Below are positions 51,201-59,354 of a stretch of DNA of 64,000 nucleotides, piece by piece. Numbering within the stretch: position 1 is the stretch's first letter; each line of letters begins with the position of its first letter. A program made the translations under genes and the position numbers. The notes under the pieces are model-generated. The model ran no database searches. It had not been told where the DNA came from and saw only the letters and a list, made by a program, of their open reading frames with translations. The DNA is from UBA6054 sp963975575 (GTDB taxonomy: Bacteria > Planctomycetota > Phycisphaerae > Phycisphaerales > UBA1924), in assembly GCA_963975575.1 (NCBI GenBank), contig CAXBHL010000001.1, forward strand, positions 1,302,001-1,366,000. The letters are read 5' to 3'.

Positions 51201-54200
51201 CCCCGCGCCCAACCCGGCCCCCGGCCGTCCCGTGCCGCTCACCGCCAAGGCCGTCACGCTGAACGGTTCGCTCTCGCAGGGCAACAGCGACTTCCTCACC
51301 GCCGTCCTGGCCGTGCAGCTCCACAACCCGTTCGATACCGCCATCAGTCTCGGCGGCAGCGCCGGTCCGAACGGCATCATGTGGCGGAAGAACGACAACG
51401 GCAACCGTTTCGATCCGCAGAACAACCTCGAGTTCGCCTACTACATCGAGTACAACGGTCACTTCTTCAAGCTCGGCGAGTTCTGGGAGTTCACGCCCCA
51501 GGCCAGCCTGCCCTCCGGTTTCGGCGCTTCGCAGACCACCATCACCAATGCTGGCGGCTCCGTCCCGCCCGAGAACAGCCGACTCGACTCGACCTACCCG
51601 GAGTTCCAGTACCGCAACGTGACCCTCGATCCTGGCGAAACCCGCGTCTTCTACGCCACCTTTCACCCGCGCTTCGAAGGACACGACTATTCGATCGCGA
51701 CCGGACTCGAAAACAAGTGGGAGCGAGTGATCACCGGGTACGGGACCCCCCTCCCTGCCGAGTTCACCGACACGGCCCTGCACGACGCCGACGGCGACGG
51801 GCGGGCGGACGGCTTTGACAACCGCGGCTGGACCGGCCCGGCGCAGGAGTGGATCGAGCGCCAGCTCGCCGTGCTGCCCGAGACCGGCGCCACGGGCGTC
51901 CTCCGGGCGGCCCGCATGCACCCGTTCGACCCGACGACCGGCGAACTCATCGATCCGGCCACCGGCACGACCGGGCCCAACCCCGTCTTCCACGACCTGA
52001 TCGGGACCCCGGGATCCGTGGCGTCGCTGCCCGGCCGCCCGGCCGACAACGGCCAGGTCCGCCTCTGGCGCAAGTACACCGAGCCCAACTACGAAGAGGC
52101 CACCGGCCAGGTCATCTCCAACTTCCCCAATGCCACGCGGCGCAACATCGTTCAGAACGACATCCTCGCCGACCGTCTCTTCCTCACCCTGCCCTCCGAA
52201 GCCGGAACGAACTACCTCGACGTCGCCCTGCCCGGCTCGAATCAGGAGATCGAAGGCACGATCTCGTTCCCGGAAACCTACAACATCGTCGCGGATCCGT
52301 GCAACTCCAACGCCATCAACGTCCGCAACGACAACACGGGGCTCTCGGTCACCCGCTGGGCGACCGTCCGCCGTCGTGACCGCCAGGCGTCCCTGACCGA
52401 CGAGACCGCCAACGGCCGCGTGCTCCCCTGGATGATCCAGTCCCGACAGGACCGCGCGAGCACCTGGATCCGCAGCAACAACAAGGACGGCCACCCCGAC
52501 GCCGCTCCCGAAGCGTTCGGCGACGCGCTGACCTGGGATCTGTTCTTCGACCTTTGCAACGCCGGGGACTCGCCCGACCGCCCGGCCACACCCGTGACCC
52601 CGTTCGGCGTGACGGACGGGCGCCGCTATGACATCGCCTACTCCCCGATCGACCTGTACAACGACGCGCTCCTCCGGCGGGGCTCGCGTGTGGCCACCAT
52701 CGGCAACACGCCCTTCAACAAGCGCGAGGCGGCGCTGCTCGGCAACTCGGGCACGCGCTTCCCGGTCCGCACCCTGGGCAGCAACCGCCTCGCCGCGGCC
52801 CACGAACTCTTCGCCGCCAGCTCCCCGCTCAAGCCCGAGGTCTACATCGGCAAGACGCTCAACTCCGCCCGCATCGGCGAGGCCCTGCTCGCCCTGGGCA
52901 CCGGCCCCACCTGGGCCCCCATCGTCCGCCCGCTGAACAACTTCACCTTCGAAGACCGCGAGTGGATGACCCTGACCGAGTCCTTCGCCGCCGCCCTGGG
53001 CTACGAACGGTTCGACCTGACCGACCCGCTCGAGGTCGAGGCCGCCAATGCCGTCTGGCACGATGCGGCCCGAGACGTCGTCGGATCGACCCAGGGCGAG
53101 TACGTCCTGGACAACCTCCGCCTCCGCCTGGACGACTACGTCCCCTTCCTGAACATCCGCAGCGCCGGCGAGACCGGGCCCAACGAGAAGCCCGTCTTCA
53201 CCAACGACCCGGGAAATCCCGCAACCACCGACTACCGGCGCGGCCTCGGCGTCCCCATGGCCCTGACCGTGCTCGATCAGCTCCGCCCGTTCGAAGTGCT
53301 CGACCTGCCCGGCGACGGCAGCCTGTCACCCGAGGAGGAAGCGGTCCTTCCCCTGACCCGCCCGATCATGGGCCTGGTCAACATACAGACCGCACCGCTC
53401 AAGGTGCTTCGCCTGCTCCCGGGCCTGACCCCCAGCCCCGAGGCCTACCGCGCCTTCGAGTCCAGTTCCGGAACCAGCGCCCGACGCCCCGAGTGGTGGG
53501 GCGCCCCGTTCGGTCTGGCCACCAACACCGGGGCCGCCGAACTCCTCCCGGCCGATCCGCGCACCAACCCCGACGTCGCCGCGGGCCTGGTCGCCTACCG
53601 CGACCGCACCGTGGCGGTCCCCCGGGCCCGCTCGACCAACGCGGCCCTCGAGCCGCTGACCTACCAGCCCGACCTGAACTTCAACGCCGGCTGGTTCGTC
53701 CAGAACATGCGGGCCGAGGTCGTCAACACCGTCTTCCCCGTCGACCGTGCCGGCATCTCGGGCATCCCCGGGCTCCGCTCGGCGCCGATGTTCGCTTCCC
53801 TGGGCGAGATGCTCGCGGTGGCGGTCAAGGAGCCCGCCTCGGGCTTCTCCGACCCCTTGGCCGACAACCGCCGCCACCTGACCATGCAGGCCTACTTCGG
53901 CGACGGCAACAACCTGACGGTCGACGGCACCGGCGACGACGCCGTCACCATCGATCCGAGCGTGTCCAGAGACGGCACCGTCGGCGTGACCGAGGACGAC
54001 TACGCCGAACGCCTCGCCCTCGCGGCCGGCCTGCTCAACAACACGACCGTCCGCTCGGACTACTTCGCCGTGTGGATGGTCCTCCAGGGCTTCCGCGAGA
54101 GCGACGTCACCCGGTTGCGTCCCGAGGACCCGCTCGTGCCGTCGTTCAAGAAGCGCTACCTGATGGTCATCGACCGCTCCAACGTCCTGAGCCCCGAGGA

Positions 54201-54240
54201 CACGCCCCGGATCGTGCTCTTCAAGGAACTGCCCCTCTAA
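48280..54240 (+). CDS. Giant GspK-like minor pseudopilin (1986 residues)
   Basis: After a basic leader of about 34 residues comes A-R-R-G/S-A-L-V-I-V-I-G-T-L-A-L-I-S, a prepilin-like signal whose +5 residue is not Glu, as in GspK. The GspK-type pattern D-L-S-G-M-V-N-V-N-T-A occurs near 403-413. A second, M-G-L-V-N-I-Q-T-A-P-L-K-V-L-R-L-L-P-G-L, near 1697-1716, resembles the C-terminal G-x-I-N-L-N-T-A-P-x-x-V-L segment. Between them lie over 1200 residues with no recognised domain, including D-A-D-G-D-G-R-A-D-G-F-D near 1170, which looks like a calcium loop. Usual GspK has about 330 residues. Last gene of the pseudopilin unit; the ATG has GGGAG upstream. Confidence 0.8.
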   Translation: MRSPASTKPRETVRQSRRCAPAPARHAVAPRARRGSALVIVIGTLALISVFAAIYISVGQSDRQSAATVRTRTDLSEITSAYADHVARVIAADRLDTIMQPVDSARQFQVPRRVTTDAPYTDWAMRSETDELWRLFNPSGGNRYARPRNQTGDDPRVASDPWLAALRPTYLGDPNIRPFSGNNPAKYYLDNRDWYQISNFAEDGRFVNLFNLRPESAFSTDGTAFGGFEAEPGYGVSIDSNGRRIRRLSEGLSLYTKLIPTDPNSPIQSYNPDPAGDGVPALRGLLWFPGASLPVLPIDFTGNFTPQDYRNTPAIFSMYQRYAFLPADQPFVTYNRFGQVASWADPDYPPYQWADADGDSMMDSRWIELTSARTPVPSGRARDDIQRFYDDSEYRVFAAIRAVDLSGMVNVNTAIDGLTPPTVNFPLGLTPAEIDLRRLLTQQDSANDYRGDPAATLPLSFRYIHQPYNIQGTGTQPALRIESDYRIHQHTLDPGTGLLNPDTSGMLVGRYAAAAIRRGMDRHATLSPQYRGFGSVAPDFNDPFLLQEGSSLQRQPVFGNPESDFDYYAGGRAASYYKVGRVDPSRIGPSGLAPYGSDADDYLANTDYYDAPNENLPFALYGTTDLAELLTYHGINDPEVTSRLEANMQGRFDGPNGEARLSPLLSTRPLDLDRYKHGQVRVPPANTNPNRPRQINGQIAEDSMALFELSPRALMTPLSGASPLRPMGVAGGTIQAQGALATNIQPAGLANLSTAEAAITLADVAEGSDSRQAFDVFYSALAGELELFRQKRSIGQDGPPPGVINQIWQPDLFQSRALPYATTFYAHRGPELAMRIAAHAGVNLKDMYDGNQTPSYGSLVLDNEFGDSTAYSNLLSAVTNNPQTFDLTAPSGLLGVYYPGLIGTGRFDIDGPRDAQTPDPLPDDQRVLPDARLPVGRQAVNVVGVEPTPVITEVSSFYVYTDASQSAGGDDDTSPAPNPAPGRPVPLTAKAVTLNGSLSQGNSDFLTAVLAVQLHNPFDTAISLGGSAGPNGIMWRKNDNGNRFDPQNNLEFAYYIEYNGHFFKLGEFWEFTPQASLPSGFGASQTTITNAGGSVPPENSRLDSTYPEFQYRNVTLDPGETRVFYATFHPRFEGHDYSIATGLENKWERVITGYGTPLPAEFTDTALHDADGDGRADGFDNRGWTGPAQEWIERQLAVLPETGATGVLRAARMHPFDPTTGELIDPATGTTGPNPVFHDLIGTPGSVASLPGRPADNGQVRLWRKYTEPNYEEATGQVISNFPNATRRNIVQNDILADRLFLTLPSEAGTNYLDVALPGSNQEIEGTISFPETYNIVADPCNSNAINVRNDNTGLSVTRWATVRRRDRQASLTDETANGRVLPWMIQSRQDRASTWIRSNNKDGHPDAAPEAFGDALTWDLFFDLCNAGDSPDRPATPVTPFGVTDGRRYDIAYSPIDLYNDALLRRGSRVATIGNTPFNKREAALLGNSGTRFPVRTLGSNRLAAAHELFAASSPLKPEVYIGKTLNSARIGEALLALGTGPTWAPIVRPLNNFTFEDREWMTLTESFAAALGYERFDLTDPLEVEAANAVWHDAARDVVGSTQGEYVLDNLRLRLDDYVPFLNIRSAGETGPNEKPVFTNDPGNPATTDYRRGLGVPMALTVLDQLRPFEVLDLPGDGSLSPEEEAVLPLTRPIMGLVNIQTAPLKVLRLLPGLTPSPEAYRAFESSSGTSARRPEWWGAPFGLATNTGAAELLPADPRTNPDVAAGLVAYRDRTVAVPRARSTNAALEPLTYQPDLNFNAGWFVQNMRAEVVNTVFPVDRAGISGIPGLRSAPMFASLGEMLAVAVKEPASGFSDPLADNRRHLTMQAYFGDGNNLTVDGTGDDAVTIDPSVSRDGTVGVTEDDYAERLALAAGLLNNTTVRSDYFAVWMVLQGFRESDVTRLRPEDPLVPSFKKRYLMVIDRSNVLSPEDTPRIVLFKELPL

Positions 54241-54270
54241 CGGCGTGGCCGACTCCCGCCCCGGGGCGGA

Positions 54271-54276
54271 TACACT
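54271..54276 (+). promoter_or_regulatory. -10-like box TACACT for tRNA-Pro
   Basis: TACACT ends 10 bases before the mature tRNA 5' end. No clear -35 was seen. Confidence 0.45.
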
Positions 54277-54286
54277 CCCCGGCATC

Positions 54287-54360
54287 CAGGGCGTAGCTCA
54301 GCTTGGTAGAGCGCGTGGTTTGGGACCACGAGGCCGCAGGTTCAAATCCTGTCGCCCTGA
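54287..54360 (+). tRNA. tRNA-Pro (anticodon TGG)
   Basis: The 74-base gene has acceptor CAGGGCG/CGCCCTG with discriminator A, a D arm, anticodon stem CGTGG/CCACG with loop TTTGGGA (anticodon TGG), and T arm CGCAGG-TTCAAAT-CCTGTC. The CCA end is not encoded. Confidence 0.95.
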
Positions 54361-54363
54361 TTG

Positions 54364-54392
54364 ACAGGCCCGTTCGGGGCCTGTTTTTCTTT
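54364..54392 (+). terminator. Rho-independent terminator after tRNA-Pro
   Basis: ACAGGCCC (54364-54371) pairs with GGGCCTGT (54377-54384) around GTTCG and is followed by TTTTCTTT. It starts 4 bases after the tRNA. Confidence 0.9.
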
Positions 54393-54462
54393 AAACTTTC
54401 GCGGCCCATTCCTGTCAGGCCGGCACGGTTCCGGCGGGTGTGCAACCGACCGCCAATCCGGG

Positions 54463-54468
54463 TAAGGT
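54463..54468 (+). promoter_or_regulatory. -10-like box TAAGGT before the first permease gene
   Basis: TAAGGT ends 9 bases before the ATG at 54478, with no Shine-Dalgarno between, so the transporter message probably starts close to the initiation codon. Confidence 0.4.
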
Positions 54469-54477
54469 ACGCCAGCC

Positions 54478-55779
54478 ATGACCGATCCGTCACCGCCCGC
54501 GGGCGGCACGCCATCCCATCCGCGTTCCGTCCCGGCCATGGCCGCGCCGGCCCGCGCGCGGGACAACCCGCTGACGCGATCGCCCGTCGGCCTGGCGGGC
54601 ATCGGCTTCCTCGCGATCATGTTCGCGCTGTGCCTGGGCACGCTGCCATGGACGCTCGGGTCGGTCGGTGACTCGGCCGTCCCGCGGTACGACGCAGGCA
54701 CCCCGCGCGAAGGACGCCTGCCGCCGAGCTGGTGGGGCTACGACGCCCGCGACGCGGCCCGCGCCACCGAGGCGATCCCGGAGGCACGCCTGGCCGAACT
54801 GGCGGCCGAAGTCGGCATCGCCCCCGGCACGCTGACCCGCCTGCCCCCGGAAGAGGTCCCACAGCCCGTCCGCGACGCCTGGCCGAGTTTCTGGCTCGGG
54901 TCGGACCCGCTCGGACGATCCCTGGGTGTCCGCTTGCTCGCGGGCGGCGGGATCTCGCTGACCATCGGGATCGCCGCGGCGCTGATCTCCGTGTGCATCG
55001 GCACCGCGTACGGTGCGGTGGCTGGCTACGCCGGCGGCAAGCTCGATTCGGCCATGATGCGGGTCGTCGACGTGCTCTACGGCCTTCCGTACATCCTGCT
55101 GGTGGTGCTGCTGGCGGTCGCCAGCGACGCGATGGTGGACGAGTGGATCAGCCGATCGCGGGCCAAGCAGGCCTGGATGGAACAGCGTGTGGTCGCGATC
55201 GCGGCCGAGACTGGTGAATCGATCGATCGGTCCGACGCCCGCTCGATACTGCTCACGGACCGCGCCCTCGAGAACACGCTCGCGATCGAGGCGGCCGATC
55301 GGTTCCCCCGTCGCAACCTCAGCGAGCGGACCAGGACCTTTCTCGACGTGGCCACTCTGCTGATCGCGATCGGGGGGGTCAGCTGGCTGACGATGGCCCG
55401 CGTGATCCGCGGCCAGGTGCTCAGCCTCAAGAACCAGCCCTTCGTCGAGGCCGCCCGGGCGGTGGGCAGCCCCACGCGCCGGATCTTCGCGCGCCACCTG
55501 CTGCCGAACCTCGTCGGCCCGATCGTGGTGTACGCGACGCTGGCCGTGCCGCAAGCGATCCTGCAGGAGAGTTTCCTGAGTTTCCTGGGAATCGGCGTCA
55601 AGCCCCCGCTGCCCAGCTGGGGCAATCTGGCGGCCGACGGTCTGAACGAACTGAACCTGACCCGCAGCCACTGGTGGCTGCTCTTCTTCCCGTGCCTGCT
55701 GCTGGGGCTGACGCTTCTGGCGATGAACTTCGTGGGCGAGGGCCTCCGCGAGGCGTTCGATCCGAAGCGGGGGCGTTGA
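54478..55779 (+). CDS. ABC transporter permease, OppC/DppC type
   Basis: The 433-residue inner-membrane protein has a first helix at about 37-58. The OppC-type D-P-L-G-R-S entry segment near 143 precedes the permease core, which ends in the coupling motif E-A-A-R-A-V-G-S-P-T-R-R-I-F-x-R-H-L-L-P-N and a helix with L-S-F-L-G-I-G. Two insertions make it longer than the usual 290-300 residues: about 60 residues of extracytoplasmic loop before the D-P-L-G-R-S segment, and about 75 charged residues (roughly 215-290) in the middle of the core. It is the first gene of the transporter unit and is followed 51 bases later by the binding protein. Confidence 0.9.
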   Translation: MTDPSPPAGGTPSHPRSVPAMAAPARARDNPLTRSPVGLAGIGFLAIMFALCLGTLPWTLGSVGDSAVPRYDAGTPREGRLPPSWWGYDARDAARATEAIPEARLAELAAEVGIAPGTLTRLPPEEVPQPVRDAWPSFWLGSDPLGRSLGVRLLAGGGISLTIGIAAALISVCIGTAYGAVAGYAGGKLDSAMMRVVDVLYGLPYILLVVLLAVASDAMVDEWISRSRAKQAWMEQRVVAIAAETGESIDRSDARSILLTDRALENTLAIEAADRFPRRNLSERTRTFLDVATLLIAIGGVSWLTMARVIRGQVLSLKNQPFVEAARAVGSPTRRIFARHLLPNLVGPIVVYATLAVPQAILQESFLSFLGIGVKPPLPSWGNLAADGLNELNLTRSHWWLLFFPCLLLGLTLLAMNFVGEGLREAFDPKRGR

Positions 55780-55830
55780 CTAAACTTGGATTCACCCGCC
55801 CCGATCGGGGCGTCGACGAGCGAGGGACGC

Positions 55831-57786
55831 ATGCAGAACAAGTTCGGTCTCAAGGATTTCGTGCTTCTGGTGCTCATGTTCATCGTGGGCGGCAGCGTCT
55901 GGCTCTCGATGATCCAGGAGGACCGCCGCTGGGGCGAACTGCGACGGGCCGAGGCACGGCTTTCCGAGATCGATGCCAACGTCGCCCGCCTGCAGCGTCA
56001 GATGGACTCGGGCGAGATCATGGCCGAACTGGCCACGATCCGGGACCGGCTCGAATCGGGCGTGGTGGTGTCGTCCGGCGGCTCGCAGAACGCGGGGGCC
56101 GGATCGGCGAACGCCGGCGGGCTGCCGTCCTGGGCCAAGCCGGGCTTCGAGGTCAAGTCCACCGGCCCTTGGGCCTTCACGACCGACCCGTACGAGGACG
56201 ATGCCGTCGAGGTCGGAGGCGTGTTTACCGAGTTCTTCGAGGGCCAGCCGCCCAAGATCACGCCCTACCTCTACGCCGACGTGTACGGCCGGCGGATCAA
56301 CGATCTCGTGGTCGAGTCGCTCGGCTCGTACGACCCCGTGACGCTGACCATGCGGGGCCGCCTGGCCGAGGCGTGGCAGTACGATCCCGAGGGCCACTGG
56401 CTTCGGGTCAAGATCCGCGACAACGCTCGGTTCTCCGACGGCGAGCCCGTCACGGCCGAGGACGTCCGCTGGACCTACGAGGACCTGCTCTTCAATCAGG
56501 AACTCGAGGCCGAACGGTTCCGGTCGGTGTACAACGCCATCGAATCCATCGAGGTGCTCTCGGACAAGGTCGTCGAGTTCCGGTTCATCCAGCCCCGGTT
56601 CGATAACTTCGACCAGGCCTTCGGATTCGCGATCCTGCCCAAGCACGTCTACGAGCCGTGGATCGAGTCTCCCGCGATGTTCAACCAATCGACCGGCCTG
56701 ATGGTCGGCTCCGGCCCGTTCCGGCTTGCGGCCGTGGACATCAACAACCAGTGGACCCCCCCGAAGGACGTCGAGATCGTCCGCAATGACCTGTACTGGG
56801 GCCCCCGTCCCGCGCTCGGCGGCATCCGCTTCCGCAGCATCAGCGAGCGTCTGGCCCTGCTGACCGAGTACACCAACGGCGGCGGCGACATGATGCGTCC
56901 CAGCGCCGAGCAGTTCTCGCTCATGTCCGACGACGCCTCATTCGCGGACAAGCACGACCTGCGGAACTGGTTCAACATGCAGGGCGGTTACTCGTTCATC
57001 GGCTGGCAGTGCGGCCCGCGCAACGGCGAGCGGCTCACGCCCTTCGCCGACAAGCGCGTCCGGCAGGCGATGACCATGATCATCGACCGCGACCGCATCC
57101 GCCGCGATATCGATCGCGAGCTGACCCGCCCGGCCACCGGCCCGTTCCTGAGTTCGACCCCGCAGGCCGACCCGGACATCGAGCCGTGGCCGGTGGACGT
57201 CGAGCGGGCCAAGGCATTGCTCGCGGACGCTGGATGGGAGGACCGCGACGGCAGCGGCGTGCTGCGGAACGAGCGTGGCGACCCGTTCACCTGGGAGTTC
57301 ACCTTCGCCCAGGGCTCCGAGGGCACGCTCCGGATGGTCAACTACATCAAGGATGCCTGCGCCGCCGTCGGCATCCAGGTGACGCTCCGCCCGATCGACT
57401 GGTCGGTGCTGGCCAGCATCCTCAACAACCGCGACTTCGACGCGATCACCTTCGCCTGGTCGGCGTCCGCTCCCGAGAGCGACCCCAACCAGATCTGGCA
57501 CTCCAACTCGATCCCTAACCAGGGCGACAACTTCATCCAATGGAACAGCCCCGACGCCGACCGCCTGATCGAGCTCGGGCGCGCGACGCTCGACTTTGAC
57601 GAGCGGATGAAGGTCTGGCACCAGCTCCACCGCGTGTTCCACGAGGAGCAGCCCTACACCTTCATGAGCGAGATGCCCTGGCTGCGGTTCACCACCAAGC
57701 GATCCAACAACATCCAGGAGTACAACTCGGGCCTGCGGCTCGAGGAGTTCTGGGTGCACTCGGGCGCCACGCCCATGTCCAACTGA
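55831..57786 (+). CDS. Membrane-anchored ABC substrate-binding protein, family 5 (DppA/OppA-like)
   Basis: The 651-residue protein starts with one uncleaved-looking membrane helix (about 10-27). A heptad-like segment at 30-77 is likely coiled coil, and a Ser/Gly linker follows. The SBP_bac_5 fold begins near residue 120: L-A-E-A-W-Q-Y-D-P-E-G-H-W, I-R-D-N-A-R-F-S-D-G-E-P-V-T-A-E-D-V, V-G-S-G-P-F-R, D-K-R-V-R-Q-A-M-T-M and A-K-A-L-L-A-D-A-G-W. This family binds peptides, and in some cases oligosaccharides, in the periplasm. Anchoring by a helix and stalk rather than a lipobox is unusual. GAGG lies 6-7 bases before the ATG at 55831. Confidence 0.92.
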   Translation: MQNKFGLKDFVLLVLMFIVGGSVWLSMIQEDRRWGELRRAEARLSEIDANVARLQRQMDSGEIMAELATIRDRLESGVVVSSGGSQNAGAGSANAGGLPSWAKPGFEVKSTGPWAFTTDPYEDDAVEVGGVFTEFFEGQPPKITPYLYADVYGRRINDLVVESLGSYDPVTLTMRGRLAEAWQYDPEGHWLRVKIRDNARFSDGEPVTAEDVRWTYEDLLFNQELEAERFRSVYNAIESIEVLSDKVVEFRFIQPRFDNFDQAFGFAILPKHVYEPWIESPAMFNQSTGLMVGSGPFRLAAVDINNQWTPPKDVEIVRNDLYWGPRPALGGIRFRSISERLALLTEYTNGGGDMMRPSAEQFSLMSDDASFADKHDLRNWFNMQGGYSFIGWQCGPRNGERLTPFADKRVRQAMTMIIDRDRIRRDIDRELTRPATGPFLSSTPQADPDIEPWPVDVERAKALLADAGWEDRDGSGVLRNERGDPFTWEFTFAQGSEGTLRMVNYIKDACAAVGIQVTLRPIDWSVLASILNNRDFDAITFAWSASAPESDPNQIWHSNSIPNQGDNFIQWNSPDADRLIELGRATLDFDERMKVWHQLHRVFHEEQPYTFMSEMPWLRFTTKRSNNIQEYNSGLRLEEFWVHSGATPMSN

Positions 57787-57814
57787 GCCGGCCCGACACG
57801 AACGAGGAGGCTCC

Positions 57815-59353
57815 ATGGGCACCTACATCCTCCGAAGATTGCTGCTGATGATCCCGACGGTCATCGGGATGACGTTCATGGTCTTCGCACTGATCGCGCT
57901 GTCACCCGGCGGCGTCGGCGCGGCGCTGAACGTCAGCGGCGGCGGCCAGATGGACTCGGGCTCCCGCGCCCAGCAGATGGCCTACCTCGAGGACCGCTAC
58001 GGACTCGGTGACCCGGTGGTGGTCCAGTACGCCCGCTGGCTGGGGCGCGTCAGCCCGATCAAGTTTGGCACCCGCGACCAGCGCGCACCCTCCGGCGAGC
58101 TCATCCGCCCGCCGAAGGAGATCAAGCCGGTCTCGCTCTACCGCGTTTTCATCGACGCGATGCCCGCGCCCGAGGGCGAGGGGTTCTCGTTCCCGCCCGG
58201 TGCCACCGAGGCCGAGAAGACCGCGATCTACAGGGCTGCTTCCGGCGCGTACGCCAGGGCCCGCGGCGCGTACATCCGCGCCCAAGCCGGGTACGAACTC
58301 GCCGCCGGGCAGGTGCTCCGCGACGCCGGCATGGAGGGGGCGGTCAACCGGGACGGGACCCTCAAGGGCAGCGCCACCGTCTCCAGGCTCGAATCCGCGC
58401 TGGCCGAAACGGGCCGTCGCGACACCCTCCGGGCTGAGTTCGATCGCGCCGTGGCGGCGTACGAGGCGGCGGAGGTCGAACGGCTGCGGTTGGACGCGAT
58501 CTTCCACGCCCGGCCGTTCGAGCAGGCGGGATTGCCGATCATCCCCGGCGTGCTCTCGGTGGCGACGCCGGACCTGGGCATGTCGTTCTCGCGCGGCCGG
58601 CCGGTTTCTCAGCTCATCACGACCGCGCTGCCCGTCACGCTGCTGCTCAACTTCGTGGCCTTCCCCATCGTGTACATGGTCGCGATCCCCTCGGGCATGC
58701 TCGCCGCCACCCGGCGCGGCGGGTTCTTCGACGTGGTCTCCGGCGGGCTGGTCGTGGCGCTGTGGTCTATCCCAATCGTCTGGGCAGGCGTTCTGATGAT
58801 GGGCTACCTCGCCAACAAGACGACCGGCCTGGGCTGGTTCCCCGTCACCGGCCTGCACGCGACCGACGCGGGCCAGATGCGGTTCCTGCCCGGCAAGGAC
58901 GCCAGCGGCGCGTTCACCATCGGGTTCGTGCTCGACACCCTCTGGCACATGTGCCTGCCGGTCGCGTGCCTGGTCTACACCGGTTTCGCCGTGCTGACCA
59001 AGCAGACCCGCGCCGCGATGCTCGATAACTTCAACGCGGACTATGTCCGCACCGCGAAGGCCAAGGGCGTGGCATCCAAGGACATCGTGCTCCGGCACGT
59101 GTTCCGAAACTCCCTGCTCCCGGTCATCACCATGTTCGTCTCGATTTTCCCGGCCATGCTGGGCGGCTCGGTGATCGTCGAACAGATCTTCTCGATCAAC
59201 GGCATGGGCAAGATGGTCATCGACGCCATCTTCCTGCGGGACCGGGAGGTGCTGCTCGCCAACGCGTTGATCATCGGAATCGTCAACATGCTCGCCCTGC
59301 TGCTCGCGGACATCCTGTACGCCGTGGCCGACCCCCGGATCACCTACGACTGA
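57815..59353 (+). CDS. ABC transporter permease, OppB/DppB type, with large insert
   Basis: The 512-residue protein opens with M-G-T-Y-I-L-R-R-L-L-L-M-I-P-T-V-I-G, the standard OppB start, and ends with P-R-I-T-Y-D. Between the first helix (about 10-30) and the second (about 265-290) there is an extracytoplasmic region of roughly 225 residues, of which about 130 are extra compared with usual OppB (about 310 residues). Much of it is Ala-, Arg- and Glu-rich and probably helical. The coupling segment A-K-A-K-G-V-A-S-K-D-I-V-L-R-H-V-F-R-N is intact. GAGGAGG precedes the ATG. One base separates it from the next permease gene. Confidence 0.93.
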   Translation: MGTYILRRLLLMIPTVIGMTFMVFALIALSPGGVGAALNVSGGGQMDSGSRAQQMAYLEDRYGLGDPVVVQYARWLGRVSPIKFGTRDQRAPSGELIRPPKEIKPVSLYRVFIDAMPAPEGEGFSFPPGATEAEKTAIYRAASGAYARARGAYIRAQAGYELAAGQVLRDAGMEGAVNRDGTLKGSATVSRLESALAETGRRDTLRAEFDRAVAAYEAAEVERLRLDAIFHARPFEQAGLPIIPGVLSVATPDLGMSFSRGRPVSQLITTALPVTLLLNFVAFPIVYMVAIPSGMLAATRRGGFFDVVSGGLVVALWSIPIVWAGVLMMGYLANKTTGLGWFPVTGLHATDAGQMRFLPGKDASGAFTIGFVLDTLWHMCLPVACLVYTGFAVLTKQTRAAMLDNFNADYVRTAKAKGVASKDIVLRHVFRNSLLPVITMFVSIFPAMLGGSVIVEQIFSINGMGKMVIDAIFLRDREVLLANALIIGIVNMLALLLADILYAVADPRITYD

Positions 59354-59354
59354 C

